A stretch of DNA of 64,000 bases from Halobaculum sp. MBLA0147 (GTDB lineage Archaea > Halobacteriota > Halobacteria > Halobacteriales > Haloferacaceae), in NCBI RefSeq assembly GCF_041361345.1, contig NZ_JBGKAD010000001.1:2356001-2420000 (forward strand). The letters run 5' to 3'. Below the pieces are notes generated by a model that did not search any database, was not told the DNA's origin, and saw only the letters and a program-made list of their open reading frames with translations. Positions 26,405 through 34,687 of the stretch are shown one piece after another. The position numbers and the translations under genes are program-made. The first letter of the stretch is position 1, and every line of letters starts with the position of its first letter.

Positions 26405-27808
26405 TCAGTCCGCACTCGCGCCGGCGTCCTCGGCCGCTCGCGACAACAGCCCCTCGTCGCCACCCGTCGAGTACCAGAAGTACAGGCACATGCCGACGGC
26501 GGCGACGACGTTGGAGATCGTGACGGCCCAGAAGGGGCCGAGCGCACCCATCCCGAGGAGGAACGCGCCGCCGGCGGCGACGGGGACGCGGACGGCCCAG
26601 TACTGCAGCGTCGTGGCGTACAGACTCACTTCGGTCCGTCCGGCACCGTCGAAGCCGGCCTGGACGGTGTGGATCGCACCCAGCGCCCAGTAGCCGTACG
26701 CGAGGATCTGGAGGTACGCGACCGTGTTCGTCAGCGTCGCCCCCTCGATGCCGGGGACGAACAGCGCCGCGATCTCGGCCGGGACGGCCCACTGGAGGAC
26801 GCCGACCAGCCCGAGCACGCCGGCACCGACGGCGACGCTCAACCAGGTGGCACGCGTGGCCCGATCCGGCCGGTCGGCGCCGAGGTTCTGGCCCACCACG
26901 GTGGTGGCGGCGCTGCCCAGCGCCGCCGCGGGGACGAACGCGACGGTGGCGATCCGTGCACCGACGGTGTACGCAGCCAACCCGGCGCCACCGGCGGCGA
27001 CGGAGACGATCGCGACGACGACCAACCGAGCCACCTGTCGGACGACGCGCTGGCCGCCCCGTGGCAGTCCCACGTCGAGGATGTCGCGGGCAGTCTCGCG
27101 GTCGAACCCGAGCGCCCGGGGCGTGAGCCGGAAGTCGGTGCGCCCGGAGAACAGCAGCGTCAGTCCGATCGCCCCGGCGACGCCGTAGCCGATCCCCGTC
27201 GCGAGCGCGGCGCCGGCGATCTCGAGCCGCGGGAACGGCCCCCACCCGAAGATGAGCAGCGGGTCCAAGGTGACGTTGAGCGCGATGGCGAGGAGGTTCA
27301 ACACGAGCGGGGTCCGGGAGTCGCCGGCACCGACGTAGCTGGCCTCGACGGCGTCGGAGAGTCCCGCGAACACCTGTGCGAACACCAACACGGAGAGGTA
27401 CGTCGCCGCGAGCCCGGCGACCGCCGTCCCGGGATCGAACAGGCGAACCAGCGGTCCCGCGAGCGGGGAGACGACGACCGCCATCAGGAGGTTCGCGACG
27501 ACCGCCAGCGCGATCGCGTGCGTCGCCGCCCGGCGTGCGCCGGGAGTGTCGTCGGCACCGCTCCGTTGGGAGACGACGATCTGCCCGCCGGCGAACGCCA
27601 CGGTCGTCCCGACGCTCAACAGCGCGATCACCGGCGTCACCAACCCCACCGCGGCGACCGCCGAGCCGCCGAGCCGACCGACCCAGAAGATGTCGACCAC
27701 CTGCTGGCCGACCAAGACGAGCTGTTGGGCGACGATGGGCGCCGCCAACACGGCCAGCGCGCGGCCGAGCGGCCCCTCGGTCATCTCCTCGGTGCTCACG
27801 TCCAACAT
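26405..27808 (-). CDS. MATE family multidrug/metabolite exporter
   Basis: 467 residues, about twelve membrane segments in two homologous halves. The start MTEGPLGRALAVLAAPIVAQQLVLVGQQVVDIFWVGRLG (quoted in part: LAAPIVAQQLVLVGQQVVD) and the second-half equivalent DILDVGLPRGGQRVVRQVAR are typical of NorM/DinF-type Na+ or H+ coupled exporters. Substrate is unknown. I start at ATG 27808 because the open frame above it is Arg-rich, unlike haloarchaeal coding sequence. A long 5' leader to the AT-rich promoter patch at ~28036-28075 would result unless a nearer promoter exists. Confidence 0.9.
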   Translation of the reverse strand: MLDVSTEEMTEGPLGRALAVLAAPIVAQQLVLVGQQVVDIFWVGRLGGSAVAAVGLVTPVIALLSVGTTVAFAGGQIVVSQRSGADDTPGARRAATHAIALAVVANLLMAVVVSPLAGPLVRLFDPGTAVAGLAATYLSVLVFAQVFAGLSDAVEASYVGAGDSRTPLVLNLLAIALNVTLDPLLIFGWGPFPRLEIAGAALATGIGYGVAGAIGLTLLFSGRTDFRLTPRALGFDRETARDILDVGLPRGGQRVVRQVARLVVVAIVSVAAGGAGLAAYTVGARIATVAFVPAAALGSAATTVVGQNLGADRPDRATRATWLSVAVGAGVLGLVGVLQWAVPAEIAALFVPGIEGATLTNTVAYLQILAYGYWALGAIHTVQAGFDGAGRTEVSLYATTLQYWAVRVPVAAGGAFLLGMGALGPFWAVTISNVVAAVGMCLYFWYSTGGDEGLLSRAAEDAGASAD

Positions 27809-28206
27809 CGTCCCTCGTGGGCGTGTCCCCCCGACCGCCGAGCGCGACGACGGTCCGAGAGTCGGTCGCGGCGACGAGCCGCACGTCCCGCCGCGCGGCG
27901 GTGTCGCTGCCTGTCCCGGTGACCGTCCGACCGAGCGTCGTCGCCGGGTACGACCGTCTGACCGGCCGCTCGCGGGCCACTCCGCCGGTCGGCGTGTGTC
28001 GGAGTGTCGTGCACGCCGCTCACGTCTCTTTCGATCCACTTAAAACCGACTAAATTGACGTTGTCGTAACTTCTGGCCTAGACGTGGCAGCGTGCACCTT
28101 CTAGTCCGGGTGCGACGGCGTGTCTCCTCTGCTCCAGGCGCGACGGCGTGTCCCACCGCCGCGGTCTCGTCGCCGGACTTTCAGACTCCGCGTGCGACGG
28201 TGTGGT
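27809..28206. other. Divergent intergenic region with AT-rich promoter patch
   Basis: No conserved gene. The sequence CTTAAAACCGACTAAATTG at 28038-28056 is the only strongly AT-rich spot and offers box A elements in both directions (TTTTAAG on the minus strand toward the MATE gene, CTAAATT on the plus strand toward the dehydrogenase). Around 28100-28200 a motif GCGACGGCGTGTC recurs three times with variation (GTGCGACGGCGTGTC, GCGCGACGGCGTGTC, GTGCGACGGTGTG). Confidence 0.55.
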
Positions 28207-29247
28207 GTGCACGCCGTTCAGTTCGAGTCACACGGAGATCGCGACGTGATCGCGTACGACGAGTACCCGGAGCCGGAGCCGGCGGCCGACGAGGTCGTCG
28301 TCGACGTCGAGGCGGCGGCGCTGAACCACCTCGACGTGTGGACGCGCCGCGGACTCCCGGGGATCGACCTCGCCTTCCCACACGTCCCCGGGAGCGACGC
28401 GGCAGGCGTCGTCACGGAGACGGGGGCCGACGTGGAGCGGTTCGCCGTCGACGACCACGTGGCGGTCTCGGCGGGCGTCTCCTGTGGGACGTGCGAGTTC
28501 TGCCGCGACGGGGAGCCGACGATGTGTGTCGACTTCCACCTCCTCGGCGAACACGTCCCCGGCGTCCACGCCGAGCGGGTCGCGGTCCCGGCGGACAACC
28601 TCGTGCCGGTCCCCGACGGGGTCGACTGGACCGTCGCGGGGTCGGCGAGTCTCGTGTTCCAGACCGCCTGGCGGATGCTCGTCGAACGTGGCGAGATCCG
28701 TCCCGGGGAGTCAGTCTTGGTGTTGGGTGCCTCCGGGGGCGTGGGCCACGCCGCGGTCCAGATCGCCGACTACGTCGGCTGTGAGGTGTTCGCGACAGCC
28801 TCCTCAGACGAGAAGCTGTCGTACGCCGCCGACTGTGGCGCGGACCACACGATCGACTACGAGGCGACGGACTTCGCCGAGGCGATCCGCGAGCAGACGG
28901 GCCACCGCGGCGTGGACGTGGTGGTCGACCACGTCGGGGCGACGACGTGGCGCGACTCGCTGCGCTCGCTCGCGAAGGGTGGACGACTGCTCACCTGCGG
29001 CGCGACCACCGGCGGGAACCCGGAGACGGACGTGAACCGGATCTTCTGGAACCAACTGCAGGTGATCGGCTCGACGATGGCCTCCCCGGGCGAGGTCGAC
29101 GACGTGCTCTCGCTGGTGTGGGACGGCACCTTCGAGCCGCGGATCCGCGAGGTGCTCCCGATGTCCGAGGCAGCGCGTGGGCACGAACTGTTGGAGAACC
29201 GTGAGGGCTTTGGAAAGGTGGTGCTTAGACCCGACAGTGAGCTCTGA
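28207..29247 (+). CDS. Zinc-type alcohol dehydrogenase/quinone reductase family protein
   Basis: 346 residues from GTG 28207. GroES-like N-terminal domain (ALNHLDVWTRRGLPG, then PHVPGSDAAGVV), the structural-zinc-type Cys cluster CGTCEFCRDGEPTMC (near residues 95-110), and a Rossmann domain GASGGVGHAAVQIADY (near 175) for NAD(P)H. It should be a soluble oxidoreductase on an alcohol, aldehyde or quinone; the substrate is not deducible. The small membrane protein gene begins inside its last codons, suggesting coupling. Confidence 0.9.
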   Translation: MHAVQFESHGDRDVIAYDEYPEPEPAADEVVVDVEAAALNHLDVWTRRGLPGIDLAFPHVPGSDAAGVVTETGADVERFAVDDHVAVSAGVSCGTCEFCRDGEPTMCVDFHLLGEHVPGVHAERVAVPADNLVPVPDGVDWTVAGSASLVFQTAWRMLVERGEIRPGESVLVLGASGGVGHAAVQIADYVGCEVFATASSDEKLSYAADCGADHTIDYEATDFAEAIREQTGHRGVDVVVDHVGATTWRDSLRSLAKGGRLLTCGATTGGNPETDVNRIFWNQLQVIGSTMASPGEVDDVLSLVWDGTFEPRIREVLPMSEAARGHELLENREGFGKVVLRPDSEL

Positions 29248-29638
29248 GGGTACGGACGGCGGCGACGACGGCTACGTCCACCGACCCGGGCAGGCACGCG
29301 ACGACGAGACGGAGTCGTCTCCGTCCCCCTCGACGTCCGGCGGCGGGACGGGGCGCACGCCAGAGTCGGGAGACGCGGGAGACGTGTCGGCCACAGCCGA
29401 CGGGCCGACGGTCCCGAACGCCGGGGGGTCCGACGGCCTCGGCCGCGTCGGGTGGGCGCTCGTGTCGGTCGTCGCCGTGGCGTTCCTCGTGATCCCGGGT
29501 GCGATCTACCTCTTCCCGGCCGCGCCCGGCCGCGCCGGCGTCCCCTTCCTCGTCGCGATGTTGGCGTTGCCGTTCCTCCCGGCGCTGTTGCTCGGCGGCG
29601 TCGCCGTCTGGACGGCGGTGCGAGATCGGAAGGCGTGA
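29237..29638 (+). CDS. Small two-helix membrane protein
   Basis: 133 residues. The first ~70 are an acidic Ser/Gly/Thr-rich soluble segment, then two hydrophobic helices (VGWALVSVVAVAFLVIPGAIYL and VPFLVAMLALPFLPALLLGGVAV, each quoted within 20 residues as WALVSVVAVAFLVIPGAIYL) separated by a short loop. No family with known function recognised; similar proteins are widespread in haloarchaea. The GTG start overlaps the dehydrogenase stop by 11 nt, but a box A-like GCTTAGACC directly before it could also give a separate leaderless transcript. Confidence 0.7.
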   Translation: MSSEGTDGGDDGYVHRPGQARDDETESSPSPSTSGGGTGRTPESGDAGDVSATADGPTVPNAGGSDGLGRVGWALVSVVAVAFLVIPGAIYLFPAAPGRAGVPFLVAMLALPFLPALLLGGVAVWTAVRDRKA

Positions 29639-29713
29639 CCTTCGGATCGGATATTTTAACCACGAAACTCGCCCGAGAAGCCTTTATCAGCTACGAGCCA
29701 GAAGGCACGGACG

Positions 29714-30715
29714 ATGAACGGACCGTCGTTTCTCGAGGAACCTCTACTGTCTACGATCGACGCAGAACTTCCGAGGGCCGCTGCCGAACTCGAGGGTGTC
29801 TCCCCCGACGATCTCGACTCGATCACAGAGCAGAAGTTGATACTCCACACCGTCCGAGAGTTCGGCCTCGAGAACTACGTGACGACGCAGTGTTACCTCC
29901 ACGGTGATGTCGCGGTCAGAGGGAAGTCCGAGAATCGATCCGGTAACGCGAAACTCGAACTCCCAACCGGTGTGGATACCGACATTCCGACATCCGAAGA
30001 GATAGCCGAACAGCTGGTCGGACCCAGTAGTGCGTACGTCCAGGACGCGTTGTCGACGGAGACGTTCGATTGGCTCGAGTCGTACTACGAAGAGGAAGAC
30101 ATCCCGTTCGAACGTGTGTACTTGGCTGCACTACCGGTGTACGCGAACCTCCACCGGACACGCGACGCAGCGATGGGACAAACGAGTGGCTCGATTCCGG
30201 AGAACATCACTACTGTCGTGGCCGAATCGTGTACCGAACTAAAGCGTGTCACTTCCCGATACGCCTTGTTCGACGGGATTCAGCCGTACGTCACCGAGTT
30301 CCACCGAGCGGTGGAACCGTTCCTCCAGTGGACCGAGAAGCAAGATTGGGACTCCAGCACACCACTCGAATACTACGAGGAGTTCCACAGGTTGTACGAG
30401 CTGTTCTACGATGGAGTGTGGCGTGGTTGCGGACAGCGAATGAGTTACGTCACGGTCGAAGGGCCGTCGGCAGACAGCACGAGGGATCGTCGGGAACGGG
30501 AAGCAGACAACCAGCATCAGGCCTTTCGTACGAAGCTCCGCAGATTCCAGATGGAACTTGACGGTCTCGACGTGACCGCCGAAGCGGATGTGGATCGTCT
30601 TCCCGACTTGGACTTCGACGAGTACGTGTTCGAAGCGGGGACGGACCCCGATATTTCGGCATCGGACCGGACACGGATATCGGAACCTGATCCACTGTTC
30701 GAGACCCTCGAATGA
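29714..30715 (+). CDS. Uncharacterised protein, first gene of a low-GC pair
   Basis: 333 residues of no recognised family. It is acidic and mostly helical, with aromatic-rich stretches (FDWLESYYEEEDIPFERVYLAALPVYANLHRTRDAA; part shown: WLESYYEEEDIPFERVYLAA) and an EFHRAVEPFLQWTE ... YYEEFHRLYELFYDGVW segment that could be a helical protein-binding core. There is no signal peptide or membrane helix. Codon use is visibly less G/C-biased than its neighbours (TTG, AGA, GAA, CCT and ATA codons are frequent), pointing to recent transfer. The next gene overlaps it by 4 nt, so the two are one unit. An AT-rich promoter (GATATTTTAACC) lies ~60 nt upstream. Confidence 0.7.
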   Translation: MNGPSFLEEPLLSTIDAELPRAAAELEGVSPDDLDSITEQKLILHTVREFGLENYVTTQCYLHGDVAVRGKSENRSGNAKLELPTGVDTDIPTSEEIAEQLVGPSSAYVQDALSTETFDWLESYYEEEDIPFERVYLAALPVYANLHRTRDAAMGQTSGSIPENITTVVAESCTELKRVTSRYALFDGIQPYVTEFHRAVEPFLQWTEKQDWDSSTPLEYYEEFHRLYELFYDGVWRGCGQRMSYVTVEGPSADSTRDRREREADNQHQAFRTKLRRFQMELDGLDVTAEADVDRLPDLDFDEYVFEAGTDPDISASDRTRISEPDPLFETLE

Positions 30716-31218
30716 CTGTCGACGAGCCTAGACGTGAACACTTCAGACCCCATCGAAACCAGTACACGCCATTCGTCTGTACTGGCCCGAAGTTTCTCGC
30801 GTCGATGTTCGTGTCTGACCCCTCGAACGACGGGGAAAGACGGAGAGAACGGTTCGCAGGTCATCTACTTACACTGATCCAGAATCAGGAACTCCCCTAT
30901 TCGAGAATCCTGACCAACAATCACGTTCTCGACGAAGCAGCGACACGACTGAAGAAGAAACACGGGTTCGAAGACGCACACGACTGCGTGGACACAGTTC
31001 GGGACTCGGACAACATCGAGGTGCGCTCTCTGTCGCAGGACGCACTAGACGACGCCTACGAGACGTTCGTCAGTTTCGACGACCACGGTGGCGCGATGAC
31101 CGACTTCCTGAACAAGGCGTTCGTCGAACGCACGGAGACACCGTACGTCGCCGTGTGGGACGAACACTACGAGGCGTTCGACGATCTCCGCCTCCTGCCG
31201 AACTGTGACTACGCGTAG
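30712..31218 (+). CDS. PIN-like protein lacking the first catalytic Asp
   Basis: 168 residues. The pattern is that of VapC-type PIN domains: TNNHVLDEAATRLKKKHG with Glu75, MTDFLNKAF with Asp131, and VAVWDEHYEAF with Asp150 before the terminal LRLLPNC. At the place of the invariant first Asp (normally DTS after the first strand) there is Cys23 in FVCTGPKFLASMF, and a ~20-residue N-terminal extension precedes it. The protein may therefore be a nuclease-dead or reprogrammed PIN. Same low-GC codon use as the overlapping upstream gene (4-nt overlap). Confidence 0.68.
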   Translation: MTVDEPRREHFRPHRNQYTPFVCTGPKFLASMFVSDPSNDGERRRERFAGHLLTLIQNQELPYSRILTNNHVLDEAATRLKKKHGFEDAHDCVDTVRDSDNIEVRSLSQDALDDAYETFVSFDDHGGAMTDFLNKAFVERTETPYVAVWDEHYEAFDDLRLLPNCDYA

Positions 31219-31221
31219 CGG

Positions 31222-32439
31222 TCAGTCCGCCGACGCCGGCGATCCGCCAGTGTCGACTTCGACCGGCGCGGTGCGTTCCGTCTCCGTGAGGTAACACTGT
31301 GGGTCTGGGGCGAATAGGTCGCTCTCGACACCGAGCGCGCGGAGTCGGGAGCCGCCACGACAGATGCTCCGGTAGCCGCAGTCGGCACACTTCCCGGTGA
31401 GGTTCTCGGGGCGGTCGCGCAGCGCCGCGAGTAGTGGGTTCGACTCGTCGTCCCAGATCGCCCCGAACGACCGGTCCCGGACGTTCCCGAGCGCGTACCC
31501 CTGCCAGAACTGCGTCGCGTGGACGTTCCCCTGGTAGTCCACGTCGGCGACGCGCTCGCCGGCCGGGTCGCCGCCGTTGACCTCGAGGTACCGCCGGACG
31601 CGCTCGGCGCGCTCGACGCCGTACTCGCGGCGGGCGTACTCGACGAGGAACGCCGCGTCGGCGTAGTTGCCGACCAACAGCGTCTCGATCTCCTCGCCGC
31701 GCTCGTGGTAGTCGCTCGTCACCTCGCAGATCTGTTCGACCGCCTCGCGGCGGCGCTCGCGGGACACGTCGGCGTCCGGCACACCTCGGCCGCCGTAGTC
31801 GAGGTGGTAGAAACAGAAGCGGTCGACACCCACGTCCGTGAGCAACTCGACGATCCCGGCCACGTCGGGTGCGGTCGCCTCGGTGATCGTGTACCGGAGC
31901 CCCGTCTTCAGCCCCACGTCGAGACACGCCTCCATCCCGCGGACGGCGGCGTCGAAGGCGCCCTCCTGTCCGCGGAAGGCGTCGTTGGTCTCGCGCCGGC
32001 CGTCGACGGAGACGCCCGCGTACGAGAGGCCGGCCCGCTGCAGTTTCCGGGCGCGCTCCTCGGTGAGCAGCGTCCCGTTCGTCGACAGCACCGCCCGGAG
32101 CCCGGCGTCGGTGGCGTAGTCGACGAGTTCGACCAGATCCGCGCGGAGCAGCGGCTCCCCGCCGGAGAAGAGGACCACCGGGACGCCGTAGTCGGCGAGG
32201 TCGTCGAGCAGTCCCTTCGCCTCGGCGGTGGACAACTCGCCGGGCGCACGCTCGAACTCGGCGGCGGCGTAGCAGTGCTCGCAGGTGAGGTTACACTGTT
32301 TGGTCGCGTTCCAGACGACGACCGGCCGACGCTGTTTCCGTTGGCGAATCTGTTCGCGGTCGCTCTCGTCGGCGGCGTCGTACCGCAGCCCGTCCCCCTC
32401 CGCGTCCAACCCGTGGAGGAGTTTGCTGACGGAGATCAC
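31222..32439 (-). CDS. Radical SAM/SPASM enzyme (AhbC/AhbD/NirJ-like)
   Basis: 405 residues. The radical SAM 4Fe-4S site is C49-x3-C53-x2-C56 in NATKQCNLTCEHCYA; GGEP follows in LFSGGEPLLRADL. The C-terminal SPASM part has Cys residues in GKCADCGYRSICRGG and PQCYL for auxiliary clusters. Closest relatives by pattern are the haem-d1/alternative-haem enzymes NirJ, AhbC and AhbD and the haloarchaeal SPASM enzymes encoded with the Htur_1727 family. That small partner is directly upstream with a 4-nt GTGA overlap. Haem genes are present ~5 kb away, but whether this acts in haem synthesis or on its partner peptide is open. Confidence 0.85.
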   Translation of the reverse strand: MISVSKLLHGLDAEGDGLRYDAADESDREQIRQRKQRRPVVVWNATKQCNLTCEHCYAAAEFERAPGELSTAEAKGLLDDLADYGVPVVLFSGGEPLLRADLVELVDYATDAGLRAVLSTNGTLLTEERARKLQRAGLSYAGVSVDGRRETNDAFRGQEGAFDAAVRGMEACLDVGLKTGLRYTITEATAPDVAGIVELLTDVGVDRFCFYHLDYGGRGVPDADVSRERRREAVEQICEVTSDYHERGEEIETLLVGNYADAAFLVEYARREYGVERAERVRRYLEVNGGDPAGERVADVDYQGNVHATQFWQGYALGNVRDRSFGAIWDDESNPLLAALRDRPENLTGKCADCGYRSICRGGSRLRALGVESDLFAPDPQCYLTETERTAPVEVDTGGSPASAD

Positions 32440-32843
32440 GCTCCGTCACCTCCCGTGGGGGTGGCGGACTCTCCCTCGGCGTTCCCGGACTGGACGGCTC
32501 TCTCGGCGGCGTCGGCGTCGGCGGGCGTCTCTCCGTCTCCGAACCCTGCGGTCGTGTCGTCGCTCTCAGACTCCGTGTCCGTCTCCGCGCCGTCGGCGTG
32601 TGCCGCGCCGAGTCGACTGCGGGTGAACCGGCGGGTCTCGTCGGTCGGACACAGCCAGAGTGTCTCGGCGGCGTGGTCGAACAGCGCCGCGGCCTGTTCG
32701 CGCGCGAGGTCGTCGCTGGGGGCGGAGACACTCCCGACGTGACGCAACGACTCCGTCTCCGTCTCCCGCAGGAACACCTCCCACTCGCGGCTCGCGTCGG
32801 CGCGTGACGCGTCGACGCGGTGCCAGTCACCGTCGTCACTCAT
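32436..32843 (-). CDS. PaaB-like small partner of the radical SAM enzyme (Htur_1727 family)
   Basis: 135 residues. Residues ~18-75 (EWEVFLRETETESLRHVGSV, then SAPSDDLAREQAAALFDHAAETLWLCPTDE) match the PaaB-like fold of the haloarchaeal family listed as a radical SAM partner and possible modified peptide precursor. The remaining ~60 residues are a disordered acidic tail. Its stop overlaps the start of the radical SAM gene, so the two are translationally coupled. Whether it is substrate, chaperone or structural subunit is unknown. Confidence 0.78.
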   Translation of the reverse strand: MSDDGDWHRVDASRADASREWEVFLRETETESLRHVGSVSAPSDDLAREQAAALFDHAAETLWLCPTDETRRFTRSRLGAAHADGAETDTESESDDTTAGFGDGETPADADAAERAVQSGNAEGESATPTGGDGA

Positions 32844-32957
32844 CGTCTCGTCTCTCGACCCCTCCGCTTGAACCCCTCGCGGCAGTTCCCGAGCGGTGGG
32901 AACGGGAGTGTCCGGGGGAGCCGAGAGCGAACACAGAGCGGGAGACAACAGGGCGAC

Positions 32958-34565
32958 TCAGAAGGGCAGCGGTACCGACGCGGGGAGCAGCCGGTCGCCC
33001 TCGGCGTCGGCCCGGAGCGCGTCGGCGGTCTGCGACCCGGACAACAGCGTCATCGGGACGCCGATCCCGGGCGTCGTGTAGCCGCCGGTGAAGTACAGTC
33101 CAGGGGCGCCGCCGCGATGGCCCGGCCGGAGGGGCCCCGTCTGGTCGAGCGTGTGTGCGAGCCCGAGCGCGCTGCCGCCCGGCGCGCCGAGGTGGTCGGC
33201 GAACTCCGTCACGCAGGCGTCCTCCTCGACGACGATCCGGTCGCGGAGGTCGACGCCGGTGTACGCCGCGAGATCCGCCAACACCGTCTCGCGGTACCGC
33301 TCGCGCGTCGCCGGGCCGTCGTCCAAGCCGGGCGCGATGGGCACGAGCACCACGACCGCCTCGTGCCCGTCGGGGGCGACGGTGTCGTCGGTTCGCGAGG
33401 GGACGGAGACGTAGTACGCCGGGTCCTCGGGCCACGCCGGGTCGTCGAAGATGGACGCGAAGTGGTCGTCCCAGTCCGTCGGGAGCACGAGGGTGTGGTG
33501 TTCGAGCGGCTCGACGGCACCCTCGACCCCGAGGTACAGCATGTACGCCGACGGCGCCAGCGTCTGCCGGTTCCAGTAGTCGTCGTCGTGGCGTCTGAGG
33601 TCCGGCGCGAGCAGCTCCTGCTCGGCGACCTGCGGGTTCAGGTTCGACACGACCGCGTCCGCCCGGACCGGCCCGTCCGCCGTCGTCACGGTGTACGCCC
33701 GATCGAACGGAGCGCCGTCGGCTGCACCACTCTCTGCCGCAGTCGCGGTGATCTCCGTCACGGGGGCGCCGGTGCGGAACTCGACACCCAACTCCGCCCC
33801 CAACTCGCGCAGCGCCTCGACGACGGCGTACATCCCGCCCTCGGGGTAGTAGACGCCGAGGTTCAGGTCGGCGTGACTGAGCATACAGTACAGCGCCGGC
33901 GTGTTGTACGGCGACCCACCGAGGAAGACGAGTGTGTACTCCAACAACTGCCGGAGCTTCGGGTGTTCGACGTACGTCTGGACGTACTCGTCCATCGAGC
34001 GGAGCATCGGGAGCGCCCGCCCGCTCTTGACCACGTCCCAGTCGAGGAAGTCCCGTAGTCGGGACCGGTCCGTGTAGACGAACCGTTCCAACCCGAGTTC
34101 GTACGCCTCCGCAGCGTCCGCGAGGTAGTCGTCGAGCGCGTCGCCCGCACCGGTCTCGTACTCGTCGAACAGCGCCCGCACCTCCGCGAGGTCGTCGGAC
34201 ACCTCGGCGCGGTCGCCGTCCTTCCAGAACACGCGGTAGTGTGGGTCGAGTCGTGTGAGCTCGTAGTAGTCGCTCGGTTCGCGGTCGAACTGTGCGAAGA
34301 ACCGTTCGAACGTGCCGGGCATCAGGTACCACGACGGCCCGGTGTCGAACCGGAACCCGTCTCGTTCGAGGAGGTTCGCGGAGCCACCCAGTCGGTCCCC
34401 CTGCTCGTACAGCCGCACGTCGGCACCGTCGGCGGCCAACGAGGCAGCCGCGGCGAGCCCGCCGATCCCACCACCGACGACGACCGTCCGCGCGCCGCGC
34501 AGCGCCTCGGTCGGGACCCGCCGCGAGACGTCGCCGACGAACCGATCGCCCGTCTCACTCGACAT
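32958..34565 (-). CDS. crtI: Phytoene desaturase-family carotenoid enzyme
   Basis: 535 residues. FAD dinucleotide-binding start VVVGGGIGGLAAAASLAADG (residues ~28-47) with LYEQGDRLGG, the desaturase pattern FDTGPSWYLMPGTFERFF and the C-terminal signature GLYFTGGYTTPGIGVPMTLLSG. The family desaturates or saturates acyclic carotenoids. In haloarchaea paralogues act as phytoene desaturase or as 3,4-desaturase CrtD in bacterioruberin synthesis; I cannot separate these by eye, so the symbol is tentative. No lyeJ or cruF is beside it. Confidence 0.85.
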   Translation of the reverse strand: MSSETGDRFVGDVSRRVPTEALRGARTVVVGGGIGGLAAAASLAADGADVRLYEQGDRLGGSANLLERDGFRFDTGPSWYLMPGTFERFFAQFDREPSDYYELTRLDPHYRVFWKDGDRAEVSDDLAEVRALFDEYETGAGDALDDYLADAAEAYELGLERFVYTDRSRLRDFLDWDVVKSGRALPMLRSMDEYVQTYVEHPKLRQLLEYTLVFLGGSPYNTPALYCMLSHADLNLGVYYPEGGMYAVVEALRELGAELGVEFRTGAPVTEITATAAESGAADGAPFDRAYTVTTADGPVRADAVVSNLNPQVAEQELLAPDLRRHDDDYWNRQTLAPSAYMLYLGVEGAVEPLEHHTLVLPTDWDDHFASIFDDPAWPEDPAYYVSVPSRTDDTVAPDGHEAVVVLVPIAPGLDDGPATRERYRETVLADLAAYTGVDLRDRIVVEEDACVTEFADHLGAPGGSALGLAHTLDQTGPLRPGHRGGAPGLYFTGGYTTPGIGVPMTLLSGSQTADALRADAEGDRLLPASVPLPF

Positions 34566-34687
34566 ACACGTTCTTCGGGCCCGCCACACCCTCAAGCGAC
34601 GGCCGATTCCAAGACGTCGGGAACGCCGGAGGGCGTCGGGAGCGCCGCGGTGACGACCGTGCGCTCGGGGCACGTTCCCCCGACGCG

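Noticed and set aside
27809..28039. N-terminal extension of the MATE exporter to a start at 28039
   Set aside because: The extra ~77 residues are Arg/Gly-rich and basic, unlike haloarchaeal proteins, and the family starts near MTEGPLGRAL.
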